NCBI RefSeq assembly: GCF_003614435.1
Contig: NZ_CP025546.1
Location: forward strand, 4,960,001 to 5,024,000
Source: Mycobacterium paragordonae
GTDB lineage: Bacteria; Actinomycetota; Actinomycetes; Mycobacteriales; Mycobacteriaceae
Reading direction: 5' to 3'
Length of the DNA stretch: 64,000 nucleotides
Of this stretch, positions 52,750 to 64,000 are shown piece by piece (within the stretch, counting starts at the first letter, position 1; each line of letters starts with the position of its first letter). Below the pieces are notes generated by a model, which saw nothing but the letters and a program-made list of their open reading frames with translations, ran no database searches and was not told the DNA's origin. A program made the position numbers and the translations under genes.

Positions 52750-53587
52750 CGGCGCTCCCCCTCCTGGCTGTCACGAACCTCGGCCGTCCGGCCAGATCGT
52801 TGCGGGCCACAACGTCATCGAAAAGCCCTGTCGTGGTGATGCATTCGACGGTCAACGCCGACGTGGTGTCGTCGTGCTCGACAGCGAACAGACCGCCCGG
52901 CCGCAGCCAACTCGCGGCGCGCGCGACGACGGCGGGTATGACCGCCATCCCGTCCGGTCCGCCGAAGACGGCATGTGACGGGTCATGTTGCGACACTTCG
53001 GGTTCCAGCGTGGCGCCGTCGGGCACGTACGGCGGGTTGGAGACGACCAGATCGACCCGGCCGTCGAGTTCGGGCAGCAATCCGGGGGTGCCGATGTCGG
53101 CGTGCACCAGTTCCACGCCGGTGCCTTCGGCGTTGCGACGGGCATAGCCCAGCGCCGCCTCGGAATCGTCGATGCCGATGATCCGCGCGGCCGGCCAGTG
53201 CTGCGACAGCGCGACCGCCAGGGCGCCGGAGCCCGTGCACGCGTCGACGATCACCGGCTGCGCCGGGAGTGGTTGTGCGGCAGCCCATTCGAACATGGCT
53301 TCGGTCTCAGGGCGCGGGATGAAGACTCCGGGGCCGACGTGCAGCAGCACCGGTCCGAACCCGACGGTCCCGATGAGGTGCTGCAGCGGCACCCGTTGAG
53401 CGCGTGCGGTGACCGCGTGGTGAAACCGTCCGAAGAAGTCTTCGCCCGGTGTTTCGAGGAATCGGAGCCGGCCGCGGTCGGTGCCGGCCAGATGGGCGGC
53501 CAGCTGCTCGGCATCCCAACGCGCGGAGTCGATTCCCGCTTCGGCCAGTTGCGCCGCAGCGGAGTCGATCGCCTGCAGCACGGACAT
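52742..53587 (-). CDS. prmC: Release-factor glutamine methyltransferase PrmC (HemK)
   Basis: The 281-residue SAM enzyme methylates the GGQ glutamine of RF1/RF2. IDACTGSGALAVALS forms the SAM site (with VDACTGSGA) and VVSNPPYVPDG is the NPPY glutamine-binding motif. The N-terminal helical domain ends RVPLQHLIGTVGFGPV. The ATG at 53587 is chosen: it follows AGGAGGAG inside a repeated module. It lies next to its substrate gene prfA. Confidence 0.95.
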   Translation of the reverse strand: MSVLQAIDSAAAQLAEAGIDSARWDAEQLAAHLAGTDRGRLRFLETPGEDFFGRFHHAVTARAQRVPLQHLIGTVGFGPVLLHVGPGVFIPRPETEAMFEWAAAQPLPAQPVIVDACTGSGALAVALSQHWPAARIIGIDDSEAALGYARRNAEGTGVELVHADIGTPGLLPELDGRVDLVVSNPPYVPDGATLEPEVSQHDPSHAVFGGPDGMAVIPAVVARAASWLRPGGLFAVEHDDTTSALTVECITTTGLFDDVVARNDLAGRPRFVTARRGSAGE

Positions 53588-53589
53588 TG

Positions 53590-53633
53590 CGCCGCTCCTC
53601 CTCATCGCTTCGCTCCGCATCGTCGCTGGCGGA
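53590..53633 (-). repeat. Ribosome-site-carrying repeat module before prmC
   Basis: The minus strand reads GATGCGGAGCGAAGCGATGA, then GGAGGAGCGGCGC and the ATG. A diverged copy, GATGAGGAGCAGCGGCGCAG, precedes the rhomboid ATG (13069). Shorter forms (GGAGGAGCGCCGGCG; GGAGGGGGAGCGCCG) precede atpB and sua5. Confidence 0.5.
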
Positions 53634-53637
53634 AGGG

Positions 53638-54714
53638 TCACGTCGCCTGTTGTAGCCGGGCTTGCTTATCGGCTTCGGTCAGCGCATCGAACAGCGCGTC
53701 CAGATCGCCGTCGAGAACCTGGTCCAGATTGTGCGACTTGAAACCGATCCGGTGATCGGTGATGCGGTTCTCTGGGAAGTTGTAGGTCCGGATGCGTTCG
53801 CTGCGGTCGACCGTGCGGATCTGGCTGGCACGATCCGCCGAGGCGTCGGCGAGCGCCTGCTCCTCGGCCAGCACCTGCAGCCGCGCGGCCAGTACCTGCA
53901 ACGCACGGGTCTTGTTCTGTAGCTGCGAGCGTTCGTTCTGGCAGGTGACGACGATTCCGGTGGGCAGGTGGGTGATCCGCACCGCCGAGTCGGTGGTGTT
54001 CACACCCTGTCCACCCTTACCCGAGGACCGGTACACGTCGATCCGCAGGTCGGACTCGTCGATCTGCACCTCGCCGACTTCCTCGGGCTCCGGGTACACC
54101 AGCACGCCGGCGGCCGACGTGTGGACGCGGCCCTGCGACTCCGTCACCGGAACCCGCTGCACGCGGTGCACGCCGCCTTCGAACTTCATCCGCGACCACA
54201 CCCCGTCGGCGCTGTCACCCTTGCTGGCGATGGCCAGCGTCGCGTCCTTGTAGCCGCCCAGATCCGAGGTCGTTTCGCCCAGCACCGTGACCGTCCAGCC
54301 GTGCCGCTCGGCGTACCGGATGTACATCCGGGCCAGGTCGGCGGCGAACAGGGCCGATTCCTCGCCGCCTTCACCGGATTTCACCTCGAGCACGATGTCG
54401 TCCGCGTCATGCGGGTCGCGAGGTGCCAGCATGTCGGTGAGCTGGGTGTCCAACTCAGCGACCCGGGCTTCCAGTTCGGTGACCTCGTCGGCGAAGGACG
54501 CGTCGTCGACGGCCAGTTCGCGGGCGGTCTCCAGATCGTCGCGGGCCGACACCAACTTGCGGTGGGTCGCGACGATCGGCGCCAAGCGCGCGAAGCGGCG
54601 ACCGGCTTTGCGTGCTTCGTCGGGCTTGCTGTGCAGTTCGGGATCGGCCAGCGCCTGCTCGAGTGCTGCGTGCTCGGCGAGCAGGACGTCAATCGTCTGC
54701 ACCGGCTGCGTCAT
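53638..54714 (-). CDS. prfA: Peptide chain release factor 1
   Basis: The 358-residue RF1 has the GGQ loop [20 protein letters not shown] and coiled-coil domain 1 ([20 protein letters not shown]). [20 protein letters not shown] surrounds the decoding domain. It recognises UAA/UAG and hydrolyses peptidyl-tRNA; PrmC next door methylates it. It lies 86 bp after rpmE, in an rpmE-prfA-prmC-sua5-rfe string. Confidence 0.97.
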   Translation of the reverse strand: MTQPVQTIDVLLAEHAALEQALADPELHSKPDEARKAGRRFARLAPIVATHRKLVSARDDLETARELAVDDASFADEVTELEARVAELDTQLTDMLAPRDPHDADDIVLEVKSGEGGEESALFAADLARMYIRYAERHGWTVTVLGETTSDLGGYKDATLAIASKGDSADGVWSRMKFEGGVHRVQRVPVTESQGRVHTSAAGVLVYPEPEEVGEVQIDESDLRIDVYRSSGKGGQGVNTTDSAVRITHLPTGIVVTCQNERSQLQNKTRALQVLAARLQVLAEEQALADASADRASQIRTVDRSERIRTYNFPENRITDHRIGFKSHNLDQVLDGDLDALFDALTEADKQARLQQAT

Positions 54715-54800
54715 GTCACCTCTCTACTGCCTGCTTTGCCCCGAACGCGAACCGACGCCCGGCCTGTGCTAATCGCACAGTTCGGGCGTCGGAAAGGCAG

Positions 54801-55025
54801 CTACTTGTCGGCTCCGGTCTTGCGCTTGCCGTAGCGCTTCTCGAAGCGGGCCACGCGACCGCCGCTGTCGAGGATCTTCTGCTTGCCGGTGTAGAAGGGG
54901 TGGCACTGCGAGCAGACCTCGGCCACGATGCGGCCACCCGGCTTGGTGCTGCGGGTGGTGAAGGAATTCCCGCAACCGCAGACCACGGTGGTCTCCTCGT
55001 AGGCGGGGTGAATGTCAGTTCTCAT
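54801..55025 (-). CDS. rpmE: 50S ribosomal protein L31, zinc (C+) form
   Basis: The 74-residue L31 has zinc ligands in VVCGCGN and [14 protein letters not shown], so it is the C+ form, released or replaced under zinc starvation in mycobacteria. C-terminal [14 protein letters not shown] is typical. The ATG at 55025 is chosen; the frame upstream to 55124 is not family sequence. It is divergent from the Insig-like gene (128 bp between). Confidence 0.97.
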   Translation of the reverse strand: MRTDIHPAYEETTVVCGCGNSFTTRSTKPGGRIVAEVCSQCHPFYTGKQKILDSGGRVARFEKRYGKRKTGADK

Positions 55026-55153
55026 GCTGTCCTCTTCGTCATGTGCCACTCGGGGCCCCTGGTCGGCCCGGACCGCGAACCTGAAGTGGTTCCGAGTGAT
55101 CGACCGTCGATTATGCCAGGTCAACCCACGTCAGCCTAAACACCAGGGTGGGG

Positions 55154-55813
55154 ATGGCTATTCCCGCTGATCGGTCTCCGGTATTCACGCCAGTCGATCC
55201 GCCTCAACCCGTTGCCAAGGACCGCGGGCGTGACGTAAGAAAGCTGATGCAACTGCGGATATCCAGCATCGCTCTGCTGTTCGTCGTCGGGGGCGTCGCC
55301 GGTCTCATCGGCGATCACGGCCATGTGGTCACCGGCACTCTGATCTATCTCCCGGCGTCGCATCGGTCCCCGTTCGTCTGGACCAGCCCGATCTGGTTTC
55401 CCGCGCTCGTCGGCGCCGCCACCGTCCTGATGGCGGAGCTGCGACTGCACCTCGGCGCGGCACGCTCGGCCGTGACGGCGCGCCAGGGGCTCGGCGGGGT
55501 CGCTGCCGTCGTGGGTACCTACGCCGTCACCGCGTTGGCGCACACTGCGCCGGCGTTCGTGAGCACGGTGCTGATCAGCGCGATCGCAGCGGGCACCTGG
55601 GCCGTGCTTGGTGACCGGTCCGCCGTCGGGTGCGCGGTCGCGATCGCCATCGTCGGTCCTGCGGTCGAAGCCGCCCTGGTAGCCGTCAAGGTATTCCGCT
55701 ATGCCGACGGCAGCGACGGCCTCCTCGGCGTCGCGCCGTGGTTGGTCCCGCTGTACTTCGCCTTCGGTGTGGTGGCGGCGTTGCTGGGCGAGATCGCTAC
55801 GAAACGGCCCTAG
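55154..55813 (+). CDS. Insig-family (insulin-induced gene) six-helix membrane protein
   Basis: The 219-residue protein has six predicted membrane helices. Its pattern follows Insig: WTSPIWFPALVGAATVLMAE (W76, P79, W81) matches the W-P-W-P-FG-A block. GTWAVLGDRSAVGCAVAIA (DRS 154-156) matches the LGLWW-DRSRSG block. VFRYADGSDGLLGVAPWLVP, then FAFGVVAALLGEIA, matches the final FRYT...WLPCIFFAGG block. A mycobacterial Insig homologue (MvINS of M. vanbaalenii) has a known structure with bound diacylglycerol. In animals Insig senses sterols. The in-frame GTG at 55148 is an alternative start. It is placed between rpmE and rho, where M. tuberculosis has no gene. Confidence 0.75.
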   Translation: MAIPADRSPVFTPVDPPQPVAKDRGRDVRKLMQLRISSIALLFVVGGVAGLIGDHGHVVTGTLIYLPASHRSPFVWTSPIWFPALVGAATVLMAELRLHLGAARSAVTARQGLGGVAAVVGTYAVTALAHTAPAFVSTVLISAIAAGTWAVLGDRSAVGCAVAIAIVGPAVEAALVAVKVFRYADGSDGLLGVAPWLVPLYFAFGVVAALLGEIATKRP

Positions 55814-57804
55814 TCGCTGTCCATGTTGCCCGGTGTCGTCTTGGACACCTGCACCAGGAACTCGTAGTTGGTCTTCGTCTTACGCAACTGCGACATCAGC
55901 AGGTCGATGGCCTGGTGGGAGTCCAGACCGGACAACACCCGGCGCAGCTTGTGCACGATGCCGAACTCGTCCGGGGAGAGCAGCAGCTCGTCCTTGCGGG
56001 TGCCCGACGGGTTGACGTCGACCGCGGGGAACACCCGCCGTTCCGAGATCTTGCGGTCCAGCTTGAGCTCGGCGTTACCGGTGCCCTTGAACTCCTCGAA
56101 GATGACCGTGTCACCGGTGGAGCCGGTCTCGACCATCGCCGTAGCGATGATGGTCAGCGATCCGCCTTCTTCGATGTTGCGGGCCGCACCCAGGAACCGC
56201 TTGGGCGGGTACAGCGCGGTGGAGTCGACACCACCGGACAGGATCCGGCCGGAGGCGGGCGACGCGTTGTTGTACGCGCGGCCCAGCCGGGTGATCGAGT
56301 CGAGCAGCACCACAACATCCTTGCCCTGCTCCACCAGACGCTTGGCGCGCTCGATGGCCAGCTCCGCGACCGAGGTGTGGTCTGACGGCGGCCGGTCGAA
56401 GGTGGAGGCGATGACCTCTCCCTTGACCGAGCGGGTCATGTCGGTGACCTCCTCAGGCCGCTCGTCGACGAGCACGACCATGAGGTGGCATTCGGGGTTG
56501 TTGCGGGTGATCGCGTTGGCGATGTCCTGCAGGATGGTCGTCTTACCGGCCTTGGGCGGCGAAACGATCAGGGCGCGCTGGCCCTTGCCGATCGGCATGA
56601 TCAGGTCGATGACGCGGGTGGTCAACCGGTCGGGAGTGGTCTCCAGACGCAGCCGCTGGTTGGGGTACAGCGGCGTCAGCTTCTGGAAATCGGGCCGCTT
56701 CTTGGCGTCCTCGACGGGTCCACCGTTGACGCTGTCCAAGCGCACCAGCGGGTTGAACTTCTGGCGCTGGTTGGGCTGTTCGCCGTCTTTGGGCACCCGC
56801 ACCGCGCCGGTCACCGCGTCACCGCGGCGTAAACCGTTCTTGCGCACCATGTTCATGGACACGTAGACGTCATGCGGACCGGCCAGGTAACCGGAGGTCC
56901 GCACGAAGGCGTAGTTGTCCAGGACGTCGAGGATGCCGGCTACGGGCTGTACGACGTCGTCTTCGCGCAGTTCGGATTCGCCGGCCTCGCCGGTGCGCTC
57001 GCCACGCCGCCGGCGGTCACGGAAGCGCCGGCCCCGCCGGCCCCCCCGCCCATCGCCGTCGTCGTCGGCGCCACCGCCGCCGCCGCGCTGGTCGTTGCCC
57101 GAGTCTGCGGAACGGTCATCGGACCTGGATTCTTTCTGGCCACGGTCACCCTGACTGCGGTCACCCTGGCCACGCTCGCCCTGGCCACGCTCGCCCTGGC
57201 CTCGGTCACCCTGGCCACGCTCGCCCTGGCCACGATCGCTCTGGCCACGGTCACCCTGGCCACGATCGCTCTGGCCGCGGTCACCCTGGCCACGATCGCC
57301 CTTGTCGCGGGACGGCTCTTTGTCGGTTTCGTCGGTGTTGTCGCCCTTATTGCCGTCGGCCGATCCGGCCTGCCGGCTGGCACTGCGGCGTTCCCGGCGC
57401 GGTGTTTCGGCGGCGTCCGGCGCCGCTGCGGTGTCAGCTTCAGCGGCGGTCGCCTGCGCAGCGGGTGCCTCCGAAGCGGCCTCCGGAGCGGCAGCGTTCT
57501 GAGGCGGCGCTTCGGCTTTGGCCGATTCCTGCGGCGGCTCGGCGTCACCGGACGATTTGCCGTTTGCCTGCCCCCTGGTCTGCTGGATGGCGGCGATCAG
57601 TTCGCTCTTACGCATGCCCGACGTACCTTTGACGCCGGCTTTATTAGCCAGTGCGCGCAACTCGGGCAGCACCATGGTGGCCAGCGAGCTGGACGGCGCA
57701 TTGGATTTGACGTCCGAGACATCGGAAGCGTCGGGGGTCACGGAGTGCGACGCCTTGTCGGCATCGGTGCTTTCGCCAGCCGTGATGAGGTCCGTATCAG
57801 TCAC
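55810..57804 (-). CDS. rho: Transcription termination factor Rho with long disordered, repeat-rich insert
   Basis: The 664-residue hexameric RNA helicase has a Rho-N helical module (about 40-78, MVLPELRALANKAGVKGTSG). An actinobacterial disordered basic/acidic insert (about 80-280) includes eleven GDRGQ-type repeats (169-223). The RNA-binding cold-shock domain follows (GILDVLDNYAFVRTSGYLAG). The ATPase core has Walker A SPPKAGKTT, VDERPEEVTDM, Walker B VVVLLDSITRLGRAYN and KGTGNAELKLDRKISERR. GTG start with AAAGGA. It converges with the Insig-like gene with a 4-bp overlap. Confidence 0.96.
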   Translation of the reverse strand: MTDTDLITAGESTDADKASHSVTPDASDVSDVKSNAPSSSLATMVLPELRALANKAGVKGTSGMRKSELIAAIQQTRGQANGKSSGDAEPPQESAKAEAPPQNAAAPEAASEAPAAQATAAEADTAAAPDAAETPRRERRSASRQAGSADGNKGDNTDETDKEPSRDKGDRGQGDRGQSDRGQGDRGQSDRGQGERGQGDRGQGERGQGERGQGDRSQGDRGQKESRSDDRSADSGNDQRGGGGGADDDGDGRGGRRGRRFRDRRRRGERTGEAGESELREDDVVQPVAGILDVLDNYAFVRTSGYLAGPHDVYVSMNMVRKNGLRRGDAVTGAVRVPKDGEQPNQRQKFNPLVRLDSVNGGPVEDAKKRPDFQKLTPLYPNQRLRLETTPDRLTTRVIDLIMPIGKGQRALIVSPPKAGKTTILQDIANAITRNNPECHLMVVLVDERPEEVTDMTRSVKGEVIASTFDRPPSDHTSVAELAIERAKRLVEQGKDVVVLLDSITRLGRAYNNASPASGRILSGGVDSTALYPPKRFLGAARNIEEGGSLTIIATAMVETGSTGDTVIFEEFKGTGNAELKLDRKISERRVFPAVDVNPSGTRKDELLLSPDEFGIVHKLRRVLSGLDSHQAIDLLMSQLRKTKTNYEFLVQVSKTTPGNMDSD
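57136..57300 (-). repeat. 15-bp coding minisatellite in rho (11 units)
   Basis: Eleven 15-bp units encode (G/S)(D/E)RGQ, with one GDRSQ. Unit variants are interspersed (GDRGQ, SDRGQ, GERGQ), showing slippage or unequal exchange after divergence. Likely to vary in copy number between isolates. Confidence 0.9.
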
Positions 57805-58062
57805 GGATTTCCTTTCTTGCCCCGCTGATCACGTCAAACGGGGATTCCTGCATCAGGTCAAGCAATCAGGCAAATTGCTGAGTGCGCCCAATAATCGACT
57901 CTGAAACGGTGATCGAACTGCGAACCGAGTTCACGAGAAGAATTGGTGGTTGTCTCAGCGTCAAGGCAGTTTGTGCAGAGCAGATGCTGCAATTGCTGGA
58001 CGGGTCCGAGGATAGCCCGCTTCCTGGCCGGAAGCAAGCAAACCCGCCCGCCACGCTGTGGA
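57805..58062 (-). other. Long rho leader / thrB-rho spacer
   Basis: 258 bp separate the thrB stop from the rho start. Frames within it have no family look. It likely holds the rho promoter and a leader available for Rho autoregulation (C-rich, low-structure stretches are visible on the minus strand near 57830-57890). No confident promoter box. Confidence 0.4.
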
Positions 58063-60100
<2,038 letters not shown>

Positions 60101-60104
<4 letters not shown>

Positions 60105-61435
60105 TCGTCGGTCCCTTCCAGTCGCAGCACGCTCGCCACGCTCTGCACCACATCCAGGTCGGCCAGTGCGTCAACGGTTTCCGACAGCGCGGCGTCGGTG
60201 GCCCGGTGGGTGACCACCACGATCCGGGCGCCCACCCGTTGACCGCCTTCGTCGGCCACGCCTTCCTGGCGCACCTCGGCGATGCTCACTTCGCGCTTGC
60301 CGAATTCGGCTGCCACGGCCGCCAACACGCCCGGCTTGTCGGCGACGTTCATGCTGACGTAGTAGCGCGTCTCGATGAATCCCATGGGCGCCACGGGAAG
60401 TCGAGCGTAGCGGGACTCGCGGGGACCCCTGCTGCCGAGCACCCGGTTACGCGCTGCCATCACCAGGTCACCGGTGACGGCCGATGCGGTGGGCGCCCCG
60501 CCGGCGCCCTGGCCGTAGAACATCAACCGCCCGGCCGCCTCGGCCTCGACGACCACCGCGTTGAAGGCGCCATTGACGGACGCGAGCGGATGCGACAGGG
60601 GCACCAGCGCGGGATAGACCCGAGCCGAAACCCGTTGCTGCCCTTCGTCAGTGGTGATGCGCTCGCAGATGGAGAGCAATTTGATGGTGCAGCCCAGGGA
60701 TTTGGCGGACTCGAAATCGTCCGGGGTGATCTTGGTGATGCCCTCGCGGTAGACGTCGTCGGCGGTGACCCGGGTGTGGAAGGCGATGGACGCCAGGATG
60801 GCCGCCTTGGCCGCAGCGTCGTATCCCTCGACGTCGGCGGTGGGGTCGGCTTCGGCGTATCCGAGGGCACTCGCGTCGGCCAGGGCCTGCTGGTAATCGG
60901 CTCCGGTGCTGCCCATCTCCGAGAGGATGTAGTTGGTGGTGCCGTTGACGATGCCGGCCACCCGCAGGACCGTGTCGCCGGCCAGCGACTGGGTCAGCGG
61001 GCGGATGACGGGGATCGCTCCGGCGACCGCCGCCTCGAAATACAGGTCGACGGCTTCGCTTTCGGCGGCAGCGGACAGTTCACCGCTGGCGATCGACATC
61101 AGGGCCTTGTTCGCCGTCACGACCGACTTGCCGTGGGCCAGGGCGGCCAGGATCGCCTTGCGGGCCGGTTCGACCGGACCCATCACTTCCACCACGATGT
61201 CGACGTCGTCACGGCAGACGAGTTCGTCGATGTCGTCGGTGAGCAGTTCGAGCGGCACTCCACGGTCGCCGCCGAGGCGGCGCACTCCGACGCCGCGCAA
61301 CACCAGTGGGGCGCCGATGCGGCCCGCCAGGTCGTCGGCGCTTTCGTTGATGATGCGCACGACTTCGCTGCCGACCACGCCCAACCCGAGTACCGCTACG
61401 CCGACGGCCTTTGCGTCCTTGTCGTTATCGGGCAC
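60101..61435 (-). CDS. thrA: Homoserine dehydrogenase
   Basis: The 444-residue enzyme reduces aspartate semialdehyde to homoserine. The NAD(P) fold is [17 protein letters not shown]; the catalytic region is [14 protein letters not shown], and [20 protein letters not shown] follows. A C-terminal ACT domain ([20 protein letters not shown]) gives threonine feedback. It starts 3 bp after lysA's stop, the argS-lysA-thrA-thrC-thrB order of M. tuberculosis. Confidence 0.97.
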
Positions 61436-61438
61436 GGT

Positions 61439-62857
61439 TCACCTCACTTCCAGACTCAGCAGATCGTCGACCGTCTCGCGGCGCAGGATCAAGCGGGACT
61501 CCCCCGCTCGCACCGCGACCACCGCGGGACGGCAGATCATGTTGTAACGACTCGACAGGGAATAGCAGTAGGCGCCGGTCGCAGCCACGGCGACCAGGTC
61601 ACCCGGCCCCACGTCGTCGGGCACCCACGCGTCGCGCACCAGAATGTCGCCGGTCTCGCAATGCTTTCCGACCAGCCGGGCCTGCGTGGCGGGGGCGTCA
61701 CTGAGCCGGGAAACGAGGCGGACGTCGTATTGGGCGTCGTACAAAGCGGTGCGGATGTTGTCGCTCATGCCGCCGTCGACGCTGACGTAGCGCCGGTTGG
61801 CGGTGGTGCTGACGTCGACGTCTTTGACGGTGCCGACCTCGTAGAGCGTGATGGTGCCCGGACCGGCGATGGCGCGTCCGGGTTCGACGACCAGCCTCGG
61901 CGTGGGCAGCCCGACGGCTGCCGACTCGTTGCTCACGATGACGCTCAGCTTGTCCGCCAGGTCGGCGATCGGCGGCGGGTCATCCGGCGCCAGGTACGAG
62001 ATGCCCAGGCCGCCACCGAGATCCACCGTCGAGACCTGCGCGGTCTTGTCGACGCCGAATTCGGCGACGATGTCGCGCAGCAACCCGATGACCCGGTGCG
62101 CGGCGATTTCGAAGCCGGCGACATCGAAGATCTGTGAGCCGATGTGGCTGTGCAGTCCGACCAGGCGCAGGTGGTCGGCGGCGAACACTTTGCGCACCGC
62201 GGCCATGGCCGCGCCGCTGGCCACCGAGAGACCGAACTTCTGGTCTTCGTGGGCGGTGGAGATGAACTCGTGCGTGTGCGCCTCCACTCCGACGGTGAGC
62301 CGGACGAGCACATCCTGAACGATTCCGGCCTCGCCGGCGATCGCGTCGAGCCGCTCGATCTCGATCATCGAGTCCAGCACGACATGTCCGACACCGGCTT
62401 TCACCGCGGCGGTCAGCTCGGCCACAGATTTGTTGTTGCCGTGCAACGTGATTCGCTGCGGCGGGAAGTCCGCGTTGAGCGCGACGGCCAGTTCACCACC
62501 CGAGCACACATCGAGCGAGAGGCCTTCCTGCTCGATCCACCGTGCGATTTCGGTGCACAGGAACGCTTTTGCGGCGTAGTGCACGTTGGCCCCGCCGCCG
62601 AACGCCGCGGCCGTCTCGTGGCAGCGGGAGCGGAAGTCGGCTTCGTCGATGACGAACAGCGGGGTCCCGTACTCCTGGGCGAGATCGGTCACTTTGACGC
62701 CGGCGATCTCGACGATCCCGTCGTCGTCGCGAACGGTGTTGCGCGGCCAGACGTTCGGCGCCAATCGCAACAGCTCTTCGGGCGACTGCGGGCGCGGCGG
62801 GCTGCTGGCGGGCCGGGTCTCCTCGGCGTGCCGGGGTCCGGCGGGATGGACGTTCAC
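61439..62857 (-). CDS. lysA: Diaminopimelate decarboxylase
   Basis: The 472-residue PLP enzyme makes lysine from meso-DAP. The PLP lysine is in [10 protein letters not shown]; other motifs are [38 protein letters not shown] and GKHCETGD. The N-terminus from GTG 62857 is about 25 residues longer than the M. tuberculosis protein (Pro/Glu-rich), but GGAGAG lies before it and it overlaps the argS stop as GTGA, which supports this start. Confidence 0.95.
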   Translation of the reverse strand: MNVHPAGPRHAEETRPASSPPRPQSPEELLRLAPNVWPRNTVRDDDGIVEIAGVKVTDLAQEYGTPLFVIDEADFRSRCHETAAAFGGGANVHYAAKAFLCTEIARWIEQEGLSLDVCSGGELAVALNADFPPQRITLHGNNKSVAELTAAVKAGVGHVVLDSMIEIERLDAIAGEAGIVQDVLVRLTVGVEAHTHEFISTAHEDQKFGLSVASGAAMAAVRKVFAADHLRLVGLHSHIGSQIFDVAGFEIAAHRVIGLLRDIVAEFGVDKTAQVSTVDLGGGLGISYLAPDDPPPIADLADKLSVIVSNESAAVGLPTPRLVVEPGRAIAGPGTITLYEVGTVKDVDVSTTANRRYVSVDGGMSDNIRTALYDAQYDVRLVSRLSDAPATQARLVGKHCETGDILVRDAWVPDDVGPGDLVAVAATGAYCYSLSSRYNMICRPAVVAVRAGESRLILRRETVDDLLSLEVR

Positions 62858-64000
62858 ATTCTCTCCGGGGCGCTGACTCCGAGGATGGTCAATCCGTTGG
62901 CGACGACCTGGCGGGTCGCCTGGCACAGCGCCAGGCGGGCGGTGTTCAGGTCGGTGGGCTCTTCGTCGCCCTGCGGCAGGATCCGGCAGGCGTCGTAGAA
63001 CCGGTGGTAGTCGCCCGCGAGGTCTTCGAGATAACGGCAGATGCGGTGCGGTTCACGCAGGGCCGCTGCGGTTTTCAGAACCCGCGGGAACTCACCGATG
63101 GTGCGCAGCAAGGTGCCCTCTTTGTCGTGGCTGAGCAGTTCCAGATGCGAGGTGTCGGGGATGAGGCCGAGTTCGGCAGCGTTGCGCGCCAGCGCGGAGA
63201 GCCGGGCGTGGGCGTATTGCACGTAGTAGACCGGGTTTTCGTTGGACGCCGAAGACCACAACGCCAGATCGATGTCGATCGGGGTGTCCACCGAGGACCG
63301 GATCAGGCTGTACCGGGCGGCGTCGACGCCGATCGCTTCGACCAGGTCGTCCAGGGTGATGACGGTGCCGGCCCGCTTGCTCATCTTGACCGGTTGGCCG
63401 TCGCGAACCAGGTTGACCATCTGCCCGATCAGGACCTCGACGGTGGCCGGGTCCTCACCGAAGGCGGCGGCGGCGGCCTTCAGGCGCGCGATGTAACCGT
63501 GGTGGTCGGCGCCGAGCATGTAGATGCACAGGTCGAATCCGCGCTGCCGCTTGTCCAGGTAGTAGGCGAGGTCGCCGGCGATGTACGCGGGGATGCCGTC
63601 GCTCTTGATCACCACGCGGTCTTTATCGTCACCAAAAGCGCTGGTGCGCAACCAGGTTGCGCCGTCCTTCTCGTAAATGTTGCCGGTATCGCGGAGTTTC
63701 GTGATCGCCTGCTCCACCCGGCCGCTGGTGTGCATCGAGTCTTCGTGGGTGTAGACGTCGAAGTCGGTGCCGAACTCGTGCAGCGACTCTTTGATGTGGG
63801 CGAACATCAGGTCGACGCCGATCTGGCGAAAGGTCTCGTGCATTTCGGCGTCGGGCAGGCTCAGTGCCTCGGGCGCCTTCTGCAGGACCTGCGCGGCGAT
63901 GTCGTTGATGTAGGTGCCCGCGTAGCCGTCCGCCGGGGCGGGCTCGCCCTTGGCCGCCGCGACCAGGGAGTTGGCGAACCGGTCGATCTGCGCGCCATGG
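62854..64000 (-). CDS. argS: Arginyl-tRNA synthetase, C-terminal part (5' end outside window)
   Basis: The frame is open to the window edge; about 381 C-terminal residues are visible. The KMSKS loop reads [20 protein letters not shown]; other class Ia ArgS stretches are [20 protein letters not shown] and the tRNA-binding domain [20 protein letters not shown]. It charges tRNA-Arg. The true start lies beyond 64000; the ATG at 63843 is internal. Overlaps lysA as GTGA. Confidence 0.96.
   Translation of the reverse strand, partial: HGAQIDRFANSLVAAAKGEPAPADGYAGTYINDIAAQVLQKAPEALSLPDAEMHETFRQIGVDLMFAHIKESLHEFGTDFDVYTHEDSMHTSGRVEQAITKLRDTGNIYEKDGATWLRTSAFGDDKDRVVIKSDGIPAYIAGDLAYYLDKRQRGFDLCIYMLGADHHGYIARLKAAAAAFGEDPATVEVLIGQMVNLVRDGQPVKMSKRAGTVITLDDLVEAIGVDAARYSLIRSSVDTPIDIDLALWSSASNENPVYYVQYAHARLSALARNAAELGLIPDTSHLELLSHDKEGTLLRTIGEFPRVLKTAAALREPHRICRYLEDLAGDYHRFYDACRILPQGDEEPTDLNTARLALCQATRQVVANGLTILGVSAPERM

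Noticed and set aside
56872..57828. 318-codon plus-strand frame with repeated LATLALAT-type hydrophobic segments
   Set aside because: Exact antisense of the rho minisatellite and insert; the pattern is the complement of GDRGQ codons, with no ribosome site or family match.

Overview
The window is a contiguous piece of a high-GC actinobacterial chromosome, almost certainly a slow-growing Mycobacterium. Gene content and order follow the M. tuberculosis Rv1343c to Rv1292 interval, read here in reverse. Markers include the 16S-23S-5S operon placed between murA and ogt, the atpI-B-E-F-H-A-G-D-C operon with a fused b-delta subunit, a MurA with Asp in place of the usual Cys, NucS, and GlgE/GlgB. The 16S gene carries the long helix 18 typical of most slow growers. 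From memory, its variable stretches look closest to the M. gordonae/M. asiaticum neighbourhood, but this was not computed. Orthology statements are recalled, not searched.

Layout. 1-4.9 kb is accessory: the C-terminal part of a LuxR-type regulator, a membrane protein and TetR regulator behind a double palindromic operator, an APH-like kinase, a TIGR03085-type protein and a DUF3072 protein. 4.9-7.3 kb holds a DesA3-like acyl desaturase with its ferredoxin reductase. 7.4-8.3 kb holds tRNA-Leu(UAG) and a free-standing LAGLIDADG/HTH gene, at an apparent synteny junction. 8.4-15.8 kb holds lprD, a DUF3817 gene, rdgB, rph, a metallo-beta-lactamase-fold hydrolase, murI, a rhomboid, cysO, mec, an S58 peptidase, a DUF2017 gene and clpS. 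The cysM expected beside cysO is absent. 15.9-26.3 kb holds pncB1, dinG and the alpha-glucan genes glgP, glgE and glgB. 26.4-34.2 kb holds a CnoX-like protein, fadA4, methylmalonyl-CoA epimerase, a small Zn-ribbon-like protein, nucS, a membrane adenylate cyclase and the alkylation-repair pair alkA-ogt. 34.3-39.7 kb is the rRNA operon on the minus strand, with promoter, antitermination sites and terminator. 39.7-42.6 kb holds murA, pduO, a VOC protein and a DUF2550 gene. 42.6-50.6 kb is the ATP synthase operon. 50.8-64 kb holds wecA/rfe, sua5, prmC, prfA, rpmE, an Insig-family membrane protein, rho, and the thrA-thrC-thrB, lysA and argS amino-acid genes.

How the genes work together. Most long gene strings are minus-strand operons with ATGA or GTGA overlaps, indicating translational coupling (rhomboid-murI, alkA-ogt, thrA-thrC, argS-lysA, pduO-VOC). 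Several unlinked genes show a TANNNT box 6-7 nt before an RTG start, the mycobacterial leaderless arrangement. Three convergent junctions (dinG/glgP, glgB/cnoX-like, ogt/rrn) share one conserved long stem-loop, apparently a dispersed two-way terminator.

The main points for a second look are that stem-loop family, the Insig homologue inserted between rpmE and rho, the loss of cysM from the mec-cysO-cysM cluster, the 15-bp minisatellite in rho, the repeat inserted at the rdgB start, and the TetR double operator. I found no CRISPR array, phage or insertion sequence. Apart from the rRNA operon, no stretch longer than 300 bp lacks a gene.
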